From Ipomoea triloba (Eukaryota > Streptophyta > Magnoliopsida > Solanales > Convolvulaceae), in the NCBI RefSeq assembly GCF_003576645.1, contig NC_044929.1:18215810-18279809 (forward strand): a stretch of 64,000 nucleotides of DNA, in the 5' to 3' direction. The number at the start of each line of letters is the position of its first letter. Positions within the stretch are counted from its first letter, which is position 1. Shown piece by piece: positions 34,816 to 53,038 of this stretch. A program made the position numbers and the translations under genes. Below the pieces are notes generated by a model, which saw nothing but the letters and a program-made list of their open reading frames with translations, was not told the origin of the DNA and made no database searches.

Positions 34816-36420
34816 GCGTGGAAGCTTATCTACAAGGGCAGGATTTGTGGGAGCTTGTCTCTGTGAGGAGGTAATACCAGCAGATACTCCACAAAATGCC
34901 GAGTTACGACGAAAGTGGATGATTAAGTGTGGCAAAGCTTTGTTTGCTTTGCGAACATCGGTCAGTAAGGATTACTTCGAGCATGTACGTGGTACAGGGT
35001 CTCCTAAAGAAGTGTGGAGACATTTGAGAAGTTGTTCGTCTGTAAGAACACGATGAGACTCCAATATTTAGATACCGAACTTGCTGAGATGGTCAAAGTT
35101 AATCTTTCGATTCCAGATTATTTTGTGAAAGTCAAATCTTTGTGTTCTGAAATTTCAAAATTGGATGAAGATGAGCCAATTAGTGACGCTCGTTTGTGTC
35201 GTTGTCTTATTCGTAGACTGTGTAAGGAGTTCATGCCGTTTATCTCTTCGATACAAGGTTGGGCGACTCAATCTTTTATCGTTGAGCTTGAGAACCTCCT
35301 TGCAAACCAGGAAGCTTTGGTAGCTCAGATGATTGGTGATAACAAATAGTCATTCCCTCAAGTGGAGAATGTTCTTTATACAAAAGGCAAAGCGAAGGAA
35401 AATTCTTCCTTAAAACAACCTTCCCGGCTAAAACAGAAAGGCAATCCAAAGGCACTAACAAGAGTTGCTATAGGTGTGGAAAACAGGGACACCTAAAGCG
35501 TAATTGTCGCGTGAGAGTGGTGTGCAATCAGTGTGGGAAATCTGGTCATATTTAACAAAATTGTCGTGTAAACCTCGATGGAGAGAATGTGGCTCACGAA
35601 CCTGCTGAGCTTAAGCAACACGAGTGGAGCATTGTTTGTCTATTGAAGTTGTTGATCAACCTGTTATTCTAAGCTCGGTTGAGCAATGAGGTAATACTGC
35701 TTCTATAAATTATAGAACAGACTGGATTATTGATTCTGGTTGCTCTCACCATGTTCCTCATGTTCGTCCGCATAATGGAAATAGAGTAGTCGTCACTGCT
35801 GATAATCCATTACATCATGTAATAGAAGAAGGGCATCTTAGTGTGAGGAAAGATGCTTCTGATATTTCTCTGGAGGATGTCTATCATGTTCCTGGTTTGA
35901 AGAAGAATCTTGTTTCGGTGTCACAGATTGTTGATTCTGGAAGGTATGTTCTTTTTGGTCCAAATGATGTGAAAATTATTTCCAATATGAAAAACTTTGA
36001 TGCTAACATTTTATTTACTGGAAATAGAAAAGATTCGTTGTATGTCTTATCTACCAGTAGTGCATATGTTGAAAAGGCTGGAGAAAACTCGAGTGCTGCG
36101 TTGTGGCATGCTCGACTAGGCCATGTCGGTTATCAGTTGCTGCATAAAATTTCAACAAACAAACTTCTTGATGGAATTCCTCTCTTAAAGGGAATTCATC
36201 AAGATGTGGTTTGTCCTGGTTTTCCGTTTGGAAAATCACATCATCTTCCTTTTCTAACCTCAAAGAACAAAGCCACTACTGTGCTACAACTAGTGCATTC
36301 AGATTTGTTGGGGCCAACAAGAACGCCCGGTTATTCTGGGTTTCATTATGTAATGGTTCTTATTGACGATTTTTCCCATTACACTTGGGTTTTTTTCTTG
36401 AAATACAACAGTGAGTTTGC
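34816..36420 (+). pseudogene. Truncated Ty1/copia retroelement (gag, protease, integrase start)
   Basis: Order of domains: a gag of the UBN2 type (AELRRKWMIKCGKALFALRT, SPKEVWETFEKLF read across frames); two CCHC zinc knuckles (CYRCGKQGHLKRNCRV, CNQCGKSGHI) at about 35466-35565; an aspartic protease start DWIIDSGCSHHV at about 35725; the GAG-pre-integrase block (LWHARLGHVGYQLLHKIS); and the start of the integrase core (HSDLLGP, VLIDDFSHYTWVFFLK). It has frameshifts and a stop between the knuckles and breaks off after FFLKYNSE at about 36412. Reverse transcriptase, RNase H and both LTRs are absent. Confidence 0.88.
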
Positions 36421-36563
36421 CCAACCGAAGCCGACCGAATCTGAGATGCTGTGGACCGAACCGGCGACCAAACAGCGTTGGTTAATAGGGGTTCGGGTGG
36501 GGTCCGACTAAAGTTTAAGGTTGCGTATGTGTGTAAGGGTGCGACGTCGTTTGGTCATAGTAT

Positions 36564-36709
<146 letters not shown>

Positions 36710-37800
36710 GTTGATAAGGTTGAAAGGCATTCAGTCATTTGCGCAGTCGCGATTCTGAAACTAGGGTTTCTCACTTCTTCTCCCTTCTCTTTCGCGATTC
36801 TGATTTCTCTCTTCTTTGATCTCTAGACTCTGGTCTAGTGGTCTCTCCCTTCTCCCTTCGCGAATCGCGATTGTGATTCACTGATTTGTTCATTTGTCTA
36901 AGACTCTGGACTCTGAGTTCTCTCTATTCTAGAGTCTAGAGTCTAGAGTCTAGTCTGTTCTCAACTTTTCGTTCGTTCTCCAGTGGTAGTCTGGTGGAAG
37001 CCGTGTTGGTGGCTGGTGAAGTGGTGCTGTGGACTGTGGCTTGTGGTGGACTGGTGGTGTAGTCGACTGTCGACTTCGACTGGTGATATTTGTACAAAGA
37101 AGCCCTTGTTCTCCGGGGTATTGTGAGAAACGAAGTAAATCGTCGAACCTTAGTTCTTTAAATTTGATTTATTAAATTTATATGCATATTCTGGTGGAAG
37201 CATTGACTTTTGATTGCAAACCCTAGTTCAATTTGTATGCTTATTATGCGAATTTGTGATATGTTATGTCATAGTATGATATTCTAGATTTATGGTGGAA
37301 GCACAGACTTTTGATTGCAAACCCTAGTTCAATTTGTATGCTTATTATGCTAAGTTGTGATATGTTCTGTCATTGTATGATAATCTGGTGGAAACACTGA
37401 CTATTTAGTATTTACTGCAAATTTGTATTCATTGACCATTATTGGTGAACATTTGAATAAGGTGGAAGCACGGGAAAATATTGAAATATGTATCAGTGTA
37501 AGTCCAAAGGGTGAAATACATAAAATGATGAACTGTACAAGATGACAGGTTCCTAATTCTAGATTTCTTTGTGTGATACTGCGATTGTATCACTTTTATG
37601 TTAAATTGTTTACAAATTACAAGTTTATGGATGTAAGACCCTTAAATTACAAGTTTAAGCCTCAATTATGAAATTTAGAAAAATGATGAACTTTGAAATG
37701 CCTGTCTTTCTAAGTTTTTGATTCTAGATTTCTGTAGTTATGTGTTCTGTGTATAGTATCTGAAATTCTACAATATGTTTCCCACTTTACTGATAGTATT

Positions 37801-40345
37801 CCATTTCTTTAGATGGAAAATATCAGAGAGTCTGGTAGTCAACCTTCCAACTCTTCAAATGATGGGCCTACAGTGGTGGAAGCCTAAACTGTTGACACAA
37901 ATAGTCAACAGAATGTGCAACCTACTGCTGAAGTTCTTGCAAAGAAAAGGAAGCAAGTTGATTCCAGATCAAGAGTTTGGGATCATTTTGAAAGAAATAC
38001 TGATGCTAGTGATGTTACTATAAAGGCAAAGTGTATATATTGTGCCAAAGTATATCAATGTGAATACAAAAAAACATGGTACTTTATCTTTGAGAAGCCA
38101 CATGCTTAGTTGTCTGAAAAACTCTCACTCTAAAGACACTAGACAATCACTTCTGACCTTTCAAGCTGTACAAATTCTGATGCATCTCAGCCTAGTTTAG
38201 GTGAGTTAGGAACCTGGGTTTTTAATCAGGAAGCTGTTAGGAGGGCCTTGGTTGAAATGACCATAATAAATGAAATACCTTTTAGATTTGTGGAGGGTCC
38301 ATGGTTTAGGAAGTTCATTCTGGTGGCTTGTCCTATGTTTAAGGTTCCATCTAGATGGACAATAAGTAGGGACATCAGTCTGATTTATGAAGAGGAAATG
38401 CTGAAGGTAAAATGTTTTTTTAGGGGAAACACTCAAAGAGTCAGTATCACAACTAACTCTTGGACTTCTATTCAGAGAATTAACTACATGGTAGTGACTA
38501 CTCACTTTATAGATGAAGAGTGGAAGTTGAATAAGAAGATTCTCTCATTTGTCCCTGTTACATCACACAAGGGTGAGTATATTGCAAAAGCCCTGGAAAC
38601 TTGTTTGCTTGAATGGGGGATTAGGAATGTATATACTATTACAATAGATAATGCATCATCTAATGACACTACCTTAGGTTTTCTAAAAAAGAAATTGTTG
38701 TCTTGGGGAACATCTACTGTGAAAGCCAAATATATTCACATGAGATACATTGCCCATATTCTAAACTTAGTTGTGCAAGATGGGCTGAAATATTGTGATG
38801 TTTTTGTGAAAAATGTTAGGGAAGCTGTGAGATATGTGAGAAATTCACCTGCTAGGCTTAAGAAATTTAAGGACATGTCTTCCGGGATTGGAATTGAACT
38901 AAAATCTTCCTTATGTCTAGATGTTCAAACAAGGTGGAATTCTACATATCTTATGTTACAATTTGCAATCTCTTACCAGAAAGTGTTTGAAGCATTTGAA
39001 GAGAGTGATAATTCCTTCAAATCAGATTTGGGAGAGTCTGTTCCTGATTTTCTTGATTGGGAATCTGTTAAGAGTTTGGTGGAAGTCTTGAAATGTTTTT
39101 CTGATATGACAATCAGAATTTCAGGTTCTTTATATGTCACATCTAACACTTTTTTTTTTGAAATTTCTGATTTATATTGCCTCTTGAATGGCTTGGTGGA
39201 AGTTGGTGGGCCTGTGAAACTTATGGGGCTTAATATGAAGGTCAAATTTGAAAAATATTGGGGTGAAATAGATAAGATGAATTTTATGATATTCTTTGCA
39301 AACATTCTAGACCCCATGGACAAATTAGAGTACATGCCAACTCAAATCATTCACATGTATGGTGAGGAAAAGGGCAAAACCTACTATGAGAAAGTGTTTT
39401 CTGGTTTGACAGAGTTGTTTGATGATTATGTTGTCTCTACGCCCTCTAGTACTCCTACTGATGTCCCTGCTACTCCTGTCAGTCCTTCTGAATCTTCACA
39501 ATCTACAGTTGGGAGGCCACAACATTTGTTAAAGTCCCAGATTAAGAAACAAGGGAGGCCACAACATTTGTTAAAGTCCCAGATTAAGAAACAAAGGATG
39601 GAAAGTGGGGGAAAGAAAAAAAAGATTAAGAAACAAAGGATGGAAAGTGGGGGAAAGAAAAAAACTGAATTGGAAATTTACTTGGCTGAGGCAATTGTTG
39701 AAGAAGAAACTTCTTTTGATATTCTTAGGTGGTGGAAGCTGAATGCTGCAAGATTTCACATCCTTTTTAAGATAGTTGGGGATGTCTTAGCTATACCAAT
39801 ATCCACTGTTGCCTCAAAATCTACTTTCAGTACATCTGGTAGGGTTTGACAGAGTTGTTTGATGATTATGCTGTCTCTACGCCCTCTAGTACTCTTACTG
39901 ATGTCCCTGCTACTCCTGTCAGTCCTTCTGAATCTTCACAATCTACAGTTGGGAGGCCACAACATTTGTTAAAGTCCCAGATTAAGAAACAAAGGATGGA
40001 AAGTGGGGGAAAGAAAAAAATTGAATTGGAAATTTACTTGGCTGAGGCAATTGTTGAAGAAGAAACTTCTTTTGATATTCTTAGGTGGTGGAAGCTGAAT
40101 GCTGCAAGATTTCCTATCCTTTTTAAGATAGTTGGGGATGTCTTAGCTATACCAATATCCACTGTTGCCTCAAAATCTACTTTCAGTACATCTGGTAGGG
40201 TTTTAGACCCTTTTAGGAGTTCATTAACTCCTAAAATTGTGGAAACTTTGGTTTGTACTCTGGATTAGCTTAGACTGCCAAACACCCCTTGTCAATTGAG
40301 GAAAATCTTGAGAAATTAGAGAGATTTGAACAAGGTTACACACTA
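37801..40345 (+). pseudogene. hAT transposase (BED-finger, RICESLEEPER-like) pseudogene
   Basis: The N-terminal frame MENIRESGSQPSNSS hits a stop within 25 codons. A BED zinc finger follows at about 37965-38110 (RVWDHFERN, AKCIYCAKVYQCE, SLRSHMLSC across a frameshift). The long frame 38248-39849 has the catalytic-domain signatures NSWTSIQRINYM, TITIDNASSNDT and LCLDVQTRWNSTYLML. The C-terminal dimerisation block (FDILRWWKLNAARFPILFKI, IPISTVASKSTFSTSGRVLD) lies at 40070-40210. After TLD a stop and a frameshift break the final LRLPNTPLSIEE-like motif. A tandem duplication disrupts the C-terminal half. Not functional. Confidence 0.9.
39405..40197 (+). repeat. Tandem duplication in the hAT transposase relic
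   Basis: About 438 bp (39405-39842, starting GTTTGACAGAGTTGTTTGAT) is repeated directly at 39843-40197. The first copy carries two extra short tandem repeats (about 42 and 43 bp, cores AGGCCACAACATTTGTTAAA and GATTAAGAAACAAAGGATGG) missing from the second. The two copies differ at about four bases, so the duplication is not brand new. Confidence 0.88.
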
Positions 40346-41840
40346 AGTCACTAACACTTCTTAGTTCATAACATTCATGCAATTTTAATTTAGTTTTAAC
40401 ATTCTACTGTTTTTAATTTTGCAGAATTTGGTGCTGATGGTGGCAATGCAACTGGGAGGATTAGTGGTTCTACACTTGCTACTATTCCTGTAATGATATG
40501 CTTTATATTTTATACTTTATACTCTTTTATTAATGTATTGTATATACTATTATTCATGACTGTTGTTGCCCCTATTATTGAGTGTTGACCGATGAGGCAG
40601 TGAGGCATTGGGGTTTGGTAACTGTTTTAATTAGTTGCTGCCCCTAGTTGTCCTATTGAGGCTTGGTAACTGTCTAGTTGCTGTCTTTGTTGGTAAGTTG
40701 GACAGTTGGTAACTAGTAAGTTCCTAGTAATGATTCTATAATTGATTATTCAATGACATTATAGTTATGTATTTATGGCAATGATGAAAGTTCCCACCAA
40801 TGATCTGAAATATAGGGGATTAAGCTGGTATGTTGCTCAATCCTCATGGGGATGTTGTAGCAATTTGCCCTTAATCCTAACTTTGATATGGACAAAAAGC
40901 TTACTGAGCCAACTTTATAATTGTCTAATGTTTAATTATTTTATATTGCATAAAATGTGTTTGTTATTTGCTAATATTCCTTAAGTTTGAGTTGACAGGA
41001 AGAAGAAGAAGTACTATTCAACTAGGGGAAGTAGGAAGTACTGCAAAAATGCAAAACTGCAAAGTGTATTTATTTTTGTAAAGTTGTAAAGTACTTAACT
41101 GGATGTACTTAGACAGTTAGACCTTTCAGTAAGTTAATAATTTGCATGCACACATTAGTTTTGTCAACTTATCAATTTTTGCAACTGTGTGTCTGTGTCT
41201 AAGTTGTATTTTTTGAAAAAGGTCTGTGTCTAAGTTGTATTTTTTGAAAAAGTTGTTGCCTTGTTTAAGTTGTTTTTGTAAATTGTAATGCTGTCAATAG
41301 TATTATGTTTAATTGTTTATGTATGATGTAACTTCTTCAATTACTGTGTAACATTGCAGCTTGTTATTTTTTCCAAACATTTATAATTTTTAAGTGATTA
41401 ATTCAAATTCAAATATTTATTTATTTTTGTAAGTTTGACTTATCCGAATTGAATTCAGATATCCAATCGATAAACCTGAGTAATTTTTATAAATATAAAA
41501 CGAAATTGAATTTGGAAATTAATATTCGAAACCCACACGGATTAGCCTTCCCGACATCCGAACCGACCCCACCCGACCGATGCATACCGCTAGACGTGAT
41601 TTGATATTGAAAAAATATAGATATAATAATATAAATTTAAAGAAAGAGATTAGTATAGAGTGCGTAAGATATGAGATTATCTGACGTTTACCGTATATAA
41701 ATATTTAATCCATATATCAAGAAAAGGGAATTGCAGTGCAAGAGTAAAAATATCTGAACGGAAGAGGATAGTCGATGACCAATACAGTAGTAACAAAAAA
41801 AAATAAAAAATACTAATACTAAGGGCTGCATATCTAAAAC
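40346..41840. other. hAT 3' remainder and intergenic sequence before CDC48
   Basis: No gene. It contains a short direct duplication of GGTCTGTGTCTAAGTTGTAT-like sequence near 41190-41245, and the CCGAACCGACCCCACCCGAC patch at about 41558 that resembles a hAT end. The CDC48 3' UTR probably reaches into the last part (41700-41840). Confidence 0.45.
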
Positions 41841-47123
<5,283 letters not shown>

Positions 47124-47465
47124 CTTCGATCTGAAATTGGGTAGCCGAGGACGACGGAGAGATAGCGAGAGATATTTTGCCGGAGAAGAAAACCGGATGC
47201 TTGCGAGAATAACGAGGAAGTAATCAATCGACGCTTTTAATAGTGTCCCACACTCGCACGTTATGGTCTTTATGGACTTAAGGCACCGTCATATAATCTG
47301 TATTTTAAATTTGTAATATATTCAATTAAGTTTATTTTTATTTTATTTGTAATCATTATTTGTTTTGGATTTGTCTTTTAAGGTTCAAATTGTTCACTGA
47401 ACGAAATAGGGAAGTACAATTAAATCACTGAATGAAAACAAAAATGCAAATATTCCCCTCAACAC
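47124..47465. other. CDC48 upstream region
   Basis: The presumed 5' UTR and promoter of CDC48, reading leftward. The first about 100 bp are less AT-rich (GAGGACGACGGAGAGATAGC). No element is recognised further out. Confidence 0.5.
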
Positions 47466-47908
47466 TCTAAGGAGGTATTTGATTAGATGGAAAATATTTT
47501 CCAAAGAAAAATATTTTCCTTGAATTTGAGGAAAATTAAATTTTCTTTTGGTTGGTTGGACGGAAAACATTTTTCGTTGGAAAATATTTTCCATAAGAAC
47601 AAGGAAAATATTTTCCTGAGGCACTCCTTGATATTTTGTTTTCCATTGAAAATAAGTAGGACAATTATGCCTTCACTAACTTTCTTTAATTACTATTATT
47701 ATTGTTGTTGATATTATTATATAGAGGTATAATTGTCTTTATATTCATTATTCCTTACAATTCCAAATCCAACCAATTGAATTTATATTCCCTGTAATTT
47801 CTTTTCCATCAACTAAATAATGGAATCTATTTTCTTGATAATTTGTTTTCCATGGAATTTAAATTCGGTTTCCTTCAAATATTTTTCAGCAAACCAAACG
47901 GCCTGTAA
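47466..47908. mobile_element. Probable MITE with AAAATATTTTCC repeats
   Basis: The left side AGGAGGTATTTGATTAGATGG and right side CAAACCAAACGGCCTGTA are weakly inverted. The interior has many palindromic AAAATATTTTCC motifs and GGAAAACATTTTTC. No coding sequence and no clear target duplication. Confidence 0.4.
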
Positions 47909-50308
47909 ATGTATGCAATTTCACTTTATAGCATATTAATATCCATTTCTTCCGGTTGTCTTGTTTACTTGGATGGTTAGTTGGCATTTTTAAAAATTTG
48001 CTTTCATTTCCTCTTACTTACATGGATGTGAGTTTGACCCTACTTTTCTTTTTTCTCTTCTTCCCTCTTTCTTCCTTTAAGTGTGTCTTATCCCCTCTTT
48101 CTTCCCATAACCGACAACTTGTAATCACAAAAATTCTCACCAAACTCATAATCGCAGACGTGGATCACCTCGCTGTCGAATTCTTTTAGCCCCTCAATCT
48201 CCAACACGATGGACTCCGCATTCTCGCCTATAACCATAACGAGCGACTGACAAATATGTGCTTGGGGGGAGACAATCTTGACCCGCCATACATTGTAGGC
48301 CTCATCTTACTTAGCGGACTGCATGCAATCGTACGTAGCTTCATCAGTTTGCAATTTCAATTTCATTAGGTAATATTACCAACAAAAATGATAAATCAAC
48401 ATTCATTACCATGAAAAGTCAAGCTAAACCCTAACGCAAAATGAATTAAAATATTAAATAAAAAATAAACAACAAATTCTAACATTCATTTATTGACATT
48501 CAAACAAATTTCTTCCATTCTCGCGAACTGTGCGCAATGGTGATTTCAACCCACATTTACCGTACAAAGTTGGCTTGTATTGGAGAGTACAATTGTGATT
48601 CGATATCCTTTGAAAACTTGAGGAAGACCTTGAATTACTCGAAGTCATTAAATTACAATTCTTGATCCCCTGCTTGTACTACATTGCTTCTACCATAAAG
48701 AAATTTATCATGCTCTTAATCTAGAGAGAAGATTTCTTTGCGGTGGATTATTTCGACTTGACTGCTCGTAATTCTACGGCTAGTTGTTCTATAAAAGACG
48801 AAGACAAACATATGAATATAACTTGGAGATAAGTTGCCTAGTACACGGTGGAAGAAAGAGTAAAAGAAGGAAAGGAAAGAGAAAAAAAATTGCCAACTGA
48901 CCATCCACGTAAGCAGGCAATTAGAAAAAATGGATGGTAACCTACTATCATGTGAAAATGCATACATTTGGGATGTTGAGGAGGGTAATTGCACCTTCTT
49001 CTTTTTTTCGTTCAATGGCCTAATTGCACTTTCACGTTTTGTTCAGTGGCCAGTTTGGACCTTATTCTCTTTTCTTTCTTTTTTTTTTTTTTTTTTTGGG
49101 GATTTGTTTTGGATTTTTATATATATGAAATACTTGATTATTTAATTTGTGAGTTAATTCTAGTGAAGATTCATTGTCTTTGGTGACATTTTCAAATTTA
49201 GTATCAAACATTTGTTTTTGTATTTAACAACCCATAATATCATATTTTATACACTTTTGGTCATTCTGATGATTTTTTCAAGTGAAACCTTATTTTAGGA
49301 AATGATATTTTTCGATGACAAAGAAGTGACTTTTTTTTTTTGCTCTACATCTATAGGAGATGATTCACATATAATGGACTAAAACAATAGCGAGCATACT
49401 GAAGCCAACAAGGTGGCGACATCTTGAACTTTCCAACTACGCTGCAAAATAACTCCCCTACACGCAAAAGTCCTCACATACTCGGTATCGACATTGAGGC
49501 ATTGACGCTTTGGGATCGGGTTGAAGGAAATGAAGACAATAGCCAAGTGAAGGAGATGGTGCAATCCACGACTAAGGAGATGACAATGAAGGGAAAAAAA
49601 AGTTGAAAAAACAAATTTGTAGTTGCCTAAAATTGGGTTTCACCTGAAAAAGTCGTTGAAAGGATCAAAGGTGTCCAAAATTGGATTGTTAAATAGTAAA
49701 AACAATTGTATGACACTAAATTTGGAATTGTCTCTAAAAATAAGTGACCTCTGTTGTAATTAACTCTTTAATTTTATTAAGAGAAAATGTATAAATAGGC
49801 CATTGAACTATTTGGGGATGACAATTAAGCCACCAAACTCAAATAAGCTCCAAATTCATCCTTGAACCTGAAAAAAAAAAAAAACAATTAGCATTTTAGT
49901 AGGTTAACAACAAGTTTGGGCTGATTGAGATGCAGTGTGTATTTATTATTATTATTATACTAAGCATTTGACCATTAAAAAAATAAAAAATAAACAAACA
50001 AACAACAACTACTACTACTATTGAGCATTTGACCATAAACTATAGCTTCTCTATTTTGTGTTTTTTCTCTTTTTTGCAGTTGTTTGCGATATTTTTGAAT
50101 CATGAAAAATACTACAATATTTGCGTGTAATTTCTTAAACTGGAGTTTTCCTTGATCGAAGTTTATACACTGAAAAACTTTCACAAAAAATACATATACA
50201 TTACACGCAAAATATAATACAAAGTCTATCTATACACTGACTAGTTATCATATAAACTATAAGTATATGGGTGTAATATGTATCATATTACATGCATCAA
50301 TGCTTTAG
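47909..50308. other. Intergenic sequence, nothing confidently recognised
   Basis: AT-rich with poly(T) tracts (about 49079-49097). The stretches 48150-48310 and 49420-49600 are less AT-rich and may be old gene or retroelement fragments, but no protein family is recognisable and stops are frequent. Confidence 0.35.
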
Positions 50309-50450
50309 TTGTTTTTTTTTTTTTTGTTTTTTGTTTTTTTGTTTATTTTTAGTGCAAATAGTTAATATCACCTTCACTGAGACTCAAACCCATATTCTCA
50401 CATATGGGGTTACAATCAGGTGTCACTAGATCACAAGGTCTTTGACAATT
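50309..50450 (-). mobile_element. tRNA-derived SINE, minus strand
   Basis: On the minus strand the body starts with AGACCTTGTGATCTAGTGAC (A-box region), has the B-box GGTTTGAGTCTC, and ends in an A-rich tail seen as the T/G run 50309-50345. It is the better-preserved relative of the copy at 580-695. Confidence 0.75.
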
Positions 50451-51287
50451 TTGCTGAAATATTTATTTGTATTCTTTTAAATACAAATGAGGAAATCAAC
50501 CGAATAAAGAATTCAAATCTAATCATTCCGTTCATGGATTACAAGTTAGGCAAATCTTTAATTATAGTTTGATCAATAAATATGTTATATTTTTTGAGAT
50601 TTTAAACTTTTGGTTTGACTTTTTAAAATTTCAAGTATTATTATTTTGTAAAATATACGGAGTATTAGATTTCTTTTGTATTTTACTAATTACTATAGAG
50701 TATAGCTGTTTTTTCTTTTTTCTTTTTGTGTGGCGATGAAAATTTGTAGCCATTATATGGGGACGCGCACTTGGTATATCCCGTTTTGTGACTCTATCCG
50801 GCAAATAACTGTAATGAGGTAATCCATTGTCCATAATTGAGCGACTCGATTCAAACAGACTAATAAACCGCTCTCGTGATGATATCCAACATGGTGGAAT
50901 TTTGATTTTGTTTAAACTTTTAAAAGTGTAGTGATTGTTTTGTCCAATTATAAAGTTTCACACCCCTAACAACAAATTTGGCTCACGGAGTAGGATGTAT
51001 AACGAAATAATATTATAAAAAATATGTTTATTTCATTATTTGATAGTCATTTTCTTTATGATACTAAAATTCTTACTATTCATTTTACAAGTGTATAAGA
51101 TAATTTTATCTTTTAATGTTTATTACATTCGTATTCTTCAATTTAACACTGACTTCATATTCGAATTCTAGAAATGCATGTACCTTAAAACTCATAAGAG
51201 AGTGAATTAATCTTAGTGGAAACCTATTGTTTGACCAAAAATGAAAAAATAAGCTATGTTATTCAAAAAAGTCAAAGTCAAGTTATA

Positions 51288-51726
51288 TTATTTAAAAGAG
51301 TTTATTACCGAAATGGTCCCTCGACTATTGCGAAATTACCAATTTGGTCCTCGACAATTTTTTGTGCCCAATTAAGTCCCTCGACTTTGAAAATTTTAAC
51401 CAATTTAGTCCTCCGTTATTTTTGCCGTTAAACATCCGTTAAACGTGGGACCAAATTGGTAATTTTGCTATAGTCAAGGGACCAAATCGGTAATTTTGCT
51501 ATAATCAATGGACCATTTCAGTGAAAATTTAATTACCAGTTTGGTCCCTTGACTATAGCAAAATTACCAATTTAGTCCCGATGTAACGGCAAAATAAACG
51601 TAGGACCAAATTGGTTAAAATTTTCAAAGTCGATGGACTTAATTGGGCACGAAAAATTGTTGAGGACCAAATTGGTAATTTCGTAATAGTCGATGGACCA
51701 TTTCGGTAATAAACTCTTATTTAAAA
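51288..51726. mobile_element. Mutator-type MITE with 9-10-bp target duplication
   Basis: The element 51298-51716 has ends GAGTTTATTACCGAAATGGT and CCATTTCGGTAATAAACTC, a near-perfect inverted repeat extended by ACCAATTTGGTCC.CGAC. The flanks TTATTTAAAA occur at 51288-51297 and 51717-51726. The interior repeats GGACCAAATTGGTAATTTTG. No protein coded. Confidence 0.88.
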
Positions 51727-51769
51727 AGAATTGAAATCATTCAACTTGTTAGTCAACCTAAATCATTAT

Positions 51770-52235
51770 AACAATATAGATTATAGCAATAACTTAAACT
51801 ACAATGGTGCAAATATCGTCATAAAAATTCAACTGATGCTTATTATAATTTAATTAATGAATTATTAATCATTGCCCATAAAATTGAAACTATAATAGTA
51901 TAGACTTAAAATAAAACGATGTAAATGTTGTCATAAAAAATGGACAAAAGTTTGAAATTTACTGGCATATTAATCATTGCCCATAAAGATGAAACTATAA
52001 CAATATAGATTATAGTAATGACATGCATAAAATACAATAGTGTAAATGTCATCATAAAAATTGGACAAATACTTAAAATTTAATGACTTATTAATCGCTA
52101 CCCATAAAAATTTAAAACTATAACAGTATATATTACAACAACACTTAAAATGCAATGGTGTAAATATCATCATAAAAATTGGACAAAAGTTTAAAATGTA
52201 ATGACTTATTAATCATTGCCCATAAAAAAATAGAA
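51770..52235. repeat. Degenerate tandem repeat, about 105-121 bp units x 4
   Basis: ATTAATCATTGCCCATAAA recurs at about 51865, 51969, 52090 (with changes) and 52210. Between these lie TATAACAATATAGATTA, GTGTAAATGTCATCATAAAA and TTGGACAAAAGTTTAAAAT in fixed order. Moderately diverged. Confidence 0.8.
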
Positions 52236-52830
52236 CCATAATTGAATAAAATTTATGTCACATATTCTAATTTTATTAAATAAAACATTAAATGAACAAA
52301 AAGAGTGACTTTTTAATTAAATCAATTAACATATATTGTGTCAACAAATAGTATACAAATAGGGTGCAAAAGTGAGAATAAGTATAGTATTACTCATTCA
52401 TATATAGATTTTAATAAATAAAAATACTTTTGTATTTATTAAATATATCAAATAAAACAAATTCAATTATACATTAATTATACATTGCCACATTTTTTAT
52501 ATAAAAATTTGTTTAAGTCAAGTGGCTTTATTTTTTGGGTGTGTATATGCTAATGCTACGCTGGCATTGTGGGATTTGTGGCTAATGACATGCTTAATAA
52601 TAAGATTCGCATCAATTATTATGTCATGGACGATGGTTTACATTATAATGTAAACCATTAATACACATTTATTTTTAATATATTAAAATTTATTTTTAGT
52701 GTACAACATTTTTAATATATTAATAAGCTTATAGTACATTAAAGTAAATATTTATTAATCCATATGAAATAAGTTTAATGGTCCCCAACATAATTTGCCC
52801 TCATAGAGGGTGGCATACAAGATTCTTAGC
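52236..52830. other. AT-rich intergenic sequence
   Basis: No gene is seen. The patch 52620-52800 (GGTTTACATTATAATGTAAACC, a 22-bp palindrome-like stretch, and AACATAATTTGCCC) may be a relic of the palindrome-ended element family. Confidence 0.35.
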
Positions 52831-52831
52831 A

Positions 52832-53038
52832 ATTAGTTTTATTATTATTGTTTTTTGTCAGACTACGGCGAGATGTCCTGAGCATAATCTAACGGTAAAA
52901 AACACCTTTAAATTCATGTCAATCTAATTAAAGGACAAAATGCTGGTCAATAAAAAAGAGAGTTCGAACTCCCGACATTTTTTAAGAGAGGATAGTGACA
53001 ACTAGCTAACCAACTTGGTTAGCCATTAGTTTTATTAT
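52832..53038 (-). mobile_element. SINE, minus strand, 14-bp target duplication
   Basis: The body is 52846-53024, flanked by ATTAGTTTTATTAT (52832-52845 and 53025-53038). On the minus strand it starts GGCTAACCAAGTTGGTTAGC, contains A-box-like TTGGTTAGCTAGTTGTC and the B-box GGGAGTTCGAACTCTC, and ends in a short A-rich tail. Confidence 0.85.

Noticed and set aside
49420..49606. Small frame on the plus strand as a gene
   Set aside because: 60 aa, no recognisable domain, no splice or promoter context, and an equally long frame lies on the opposite strand.
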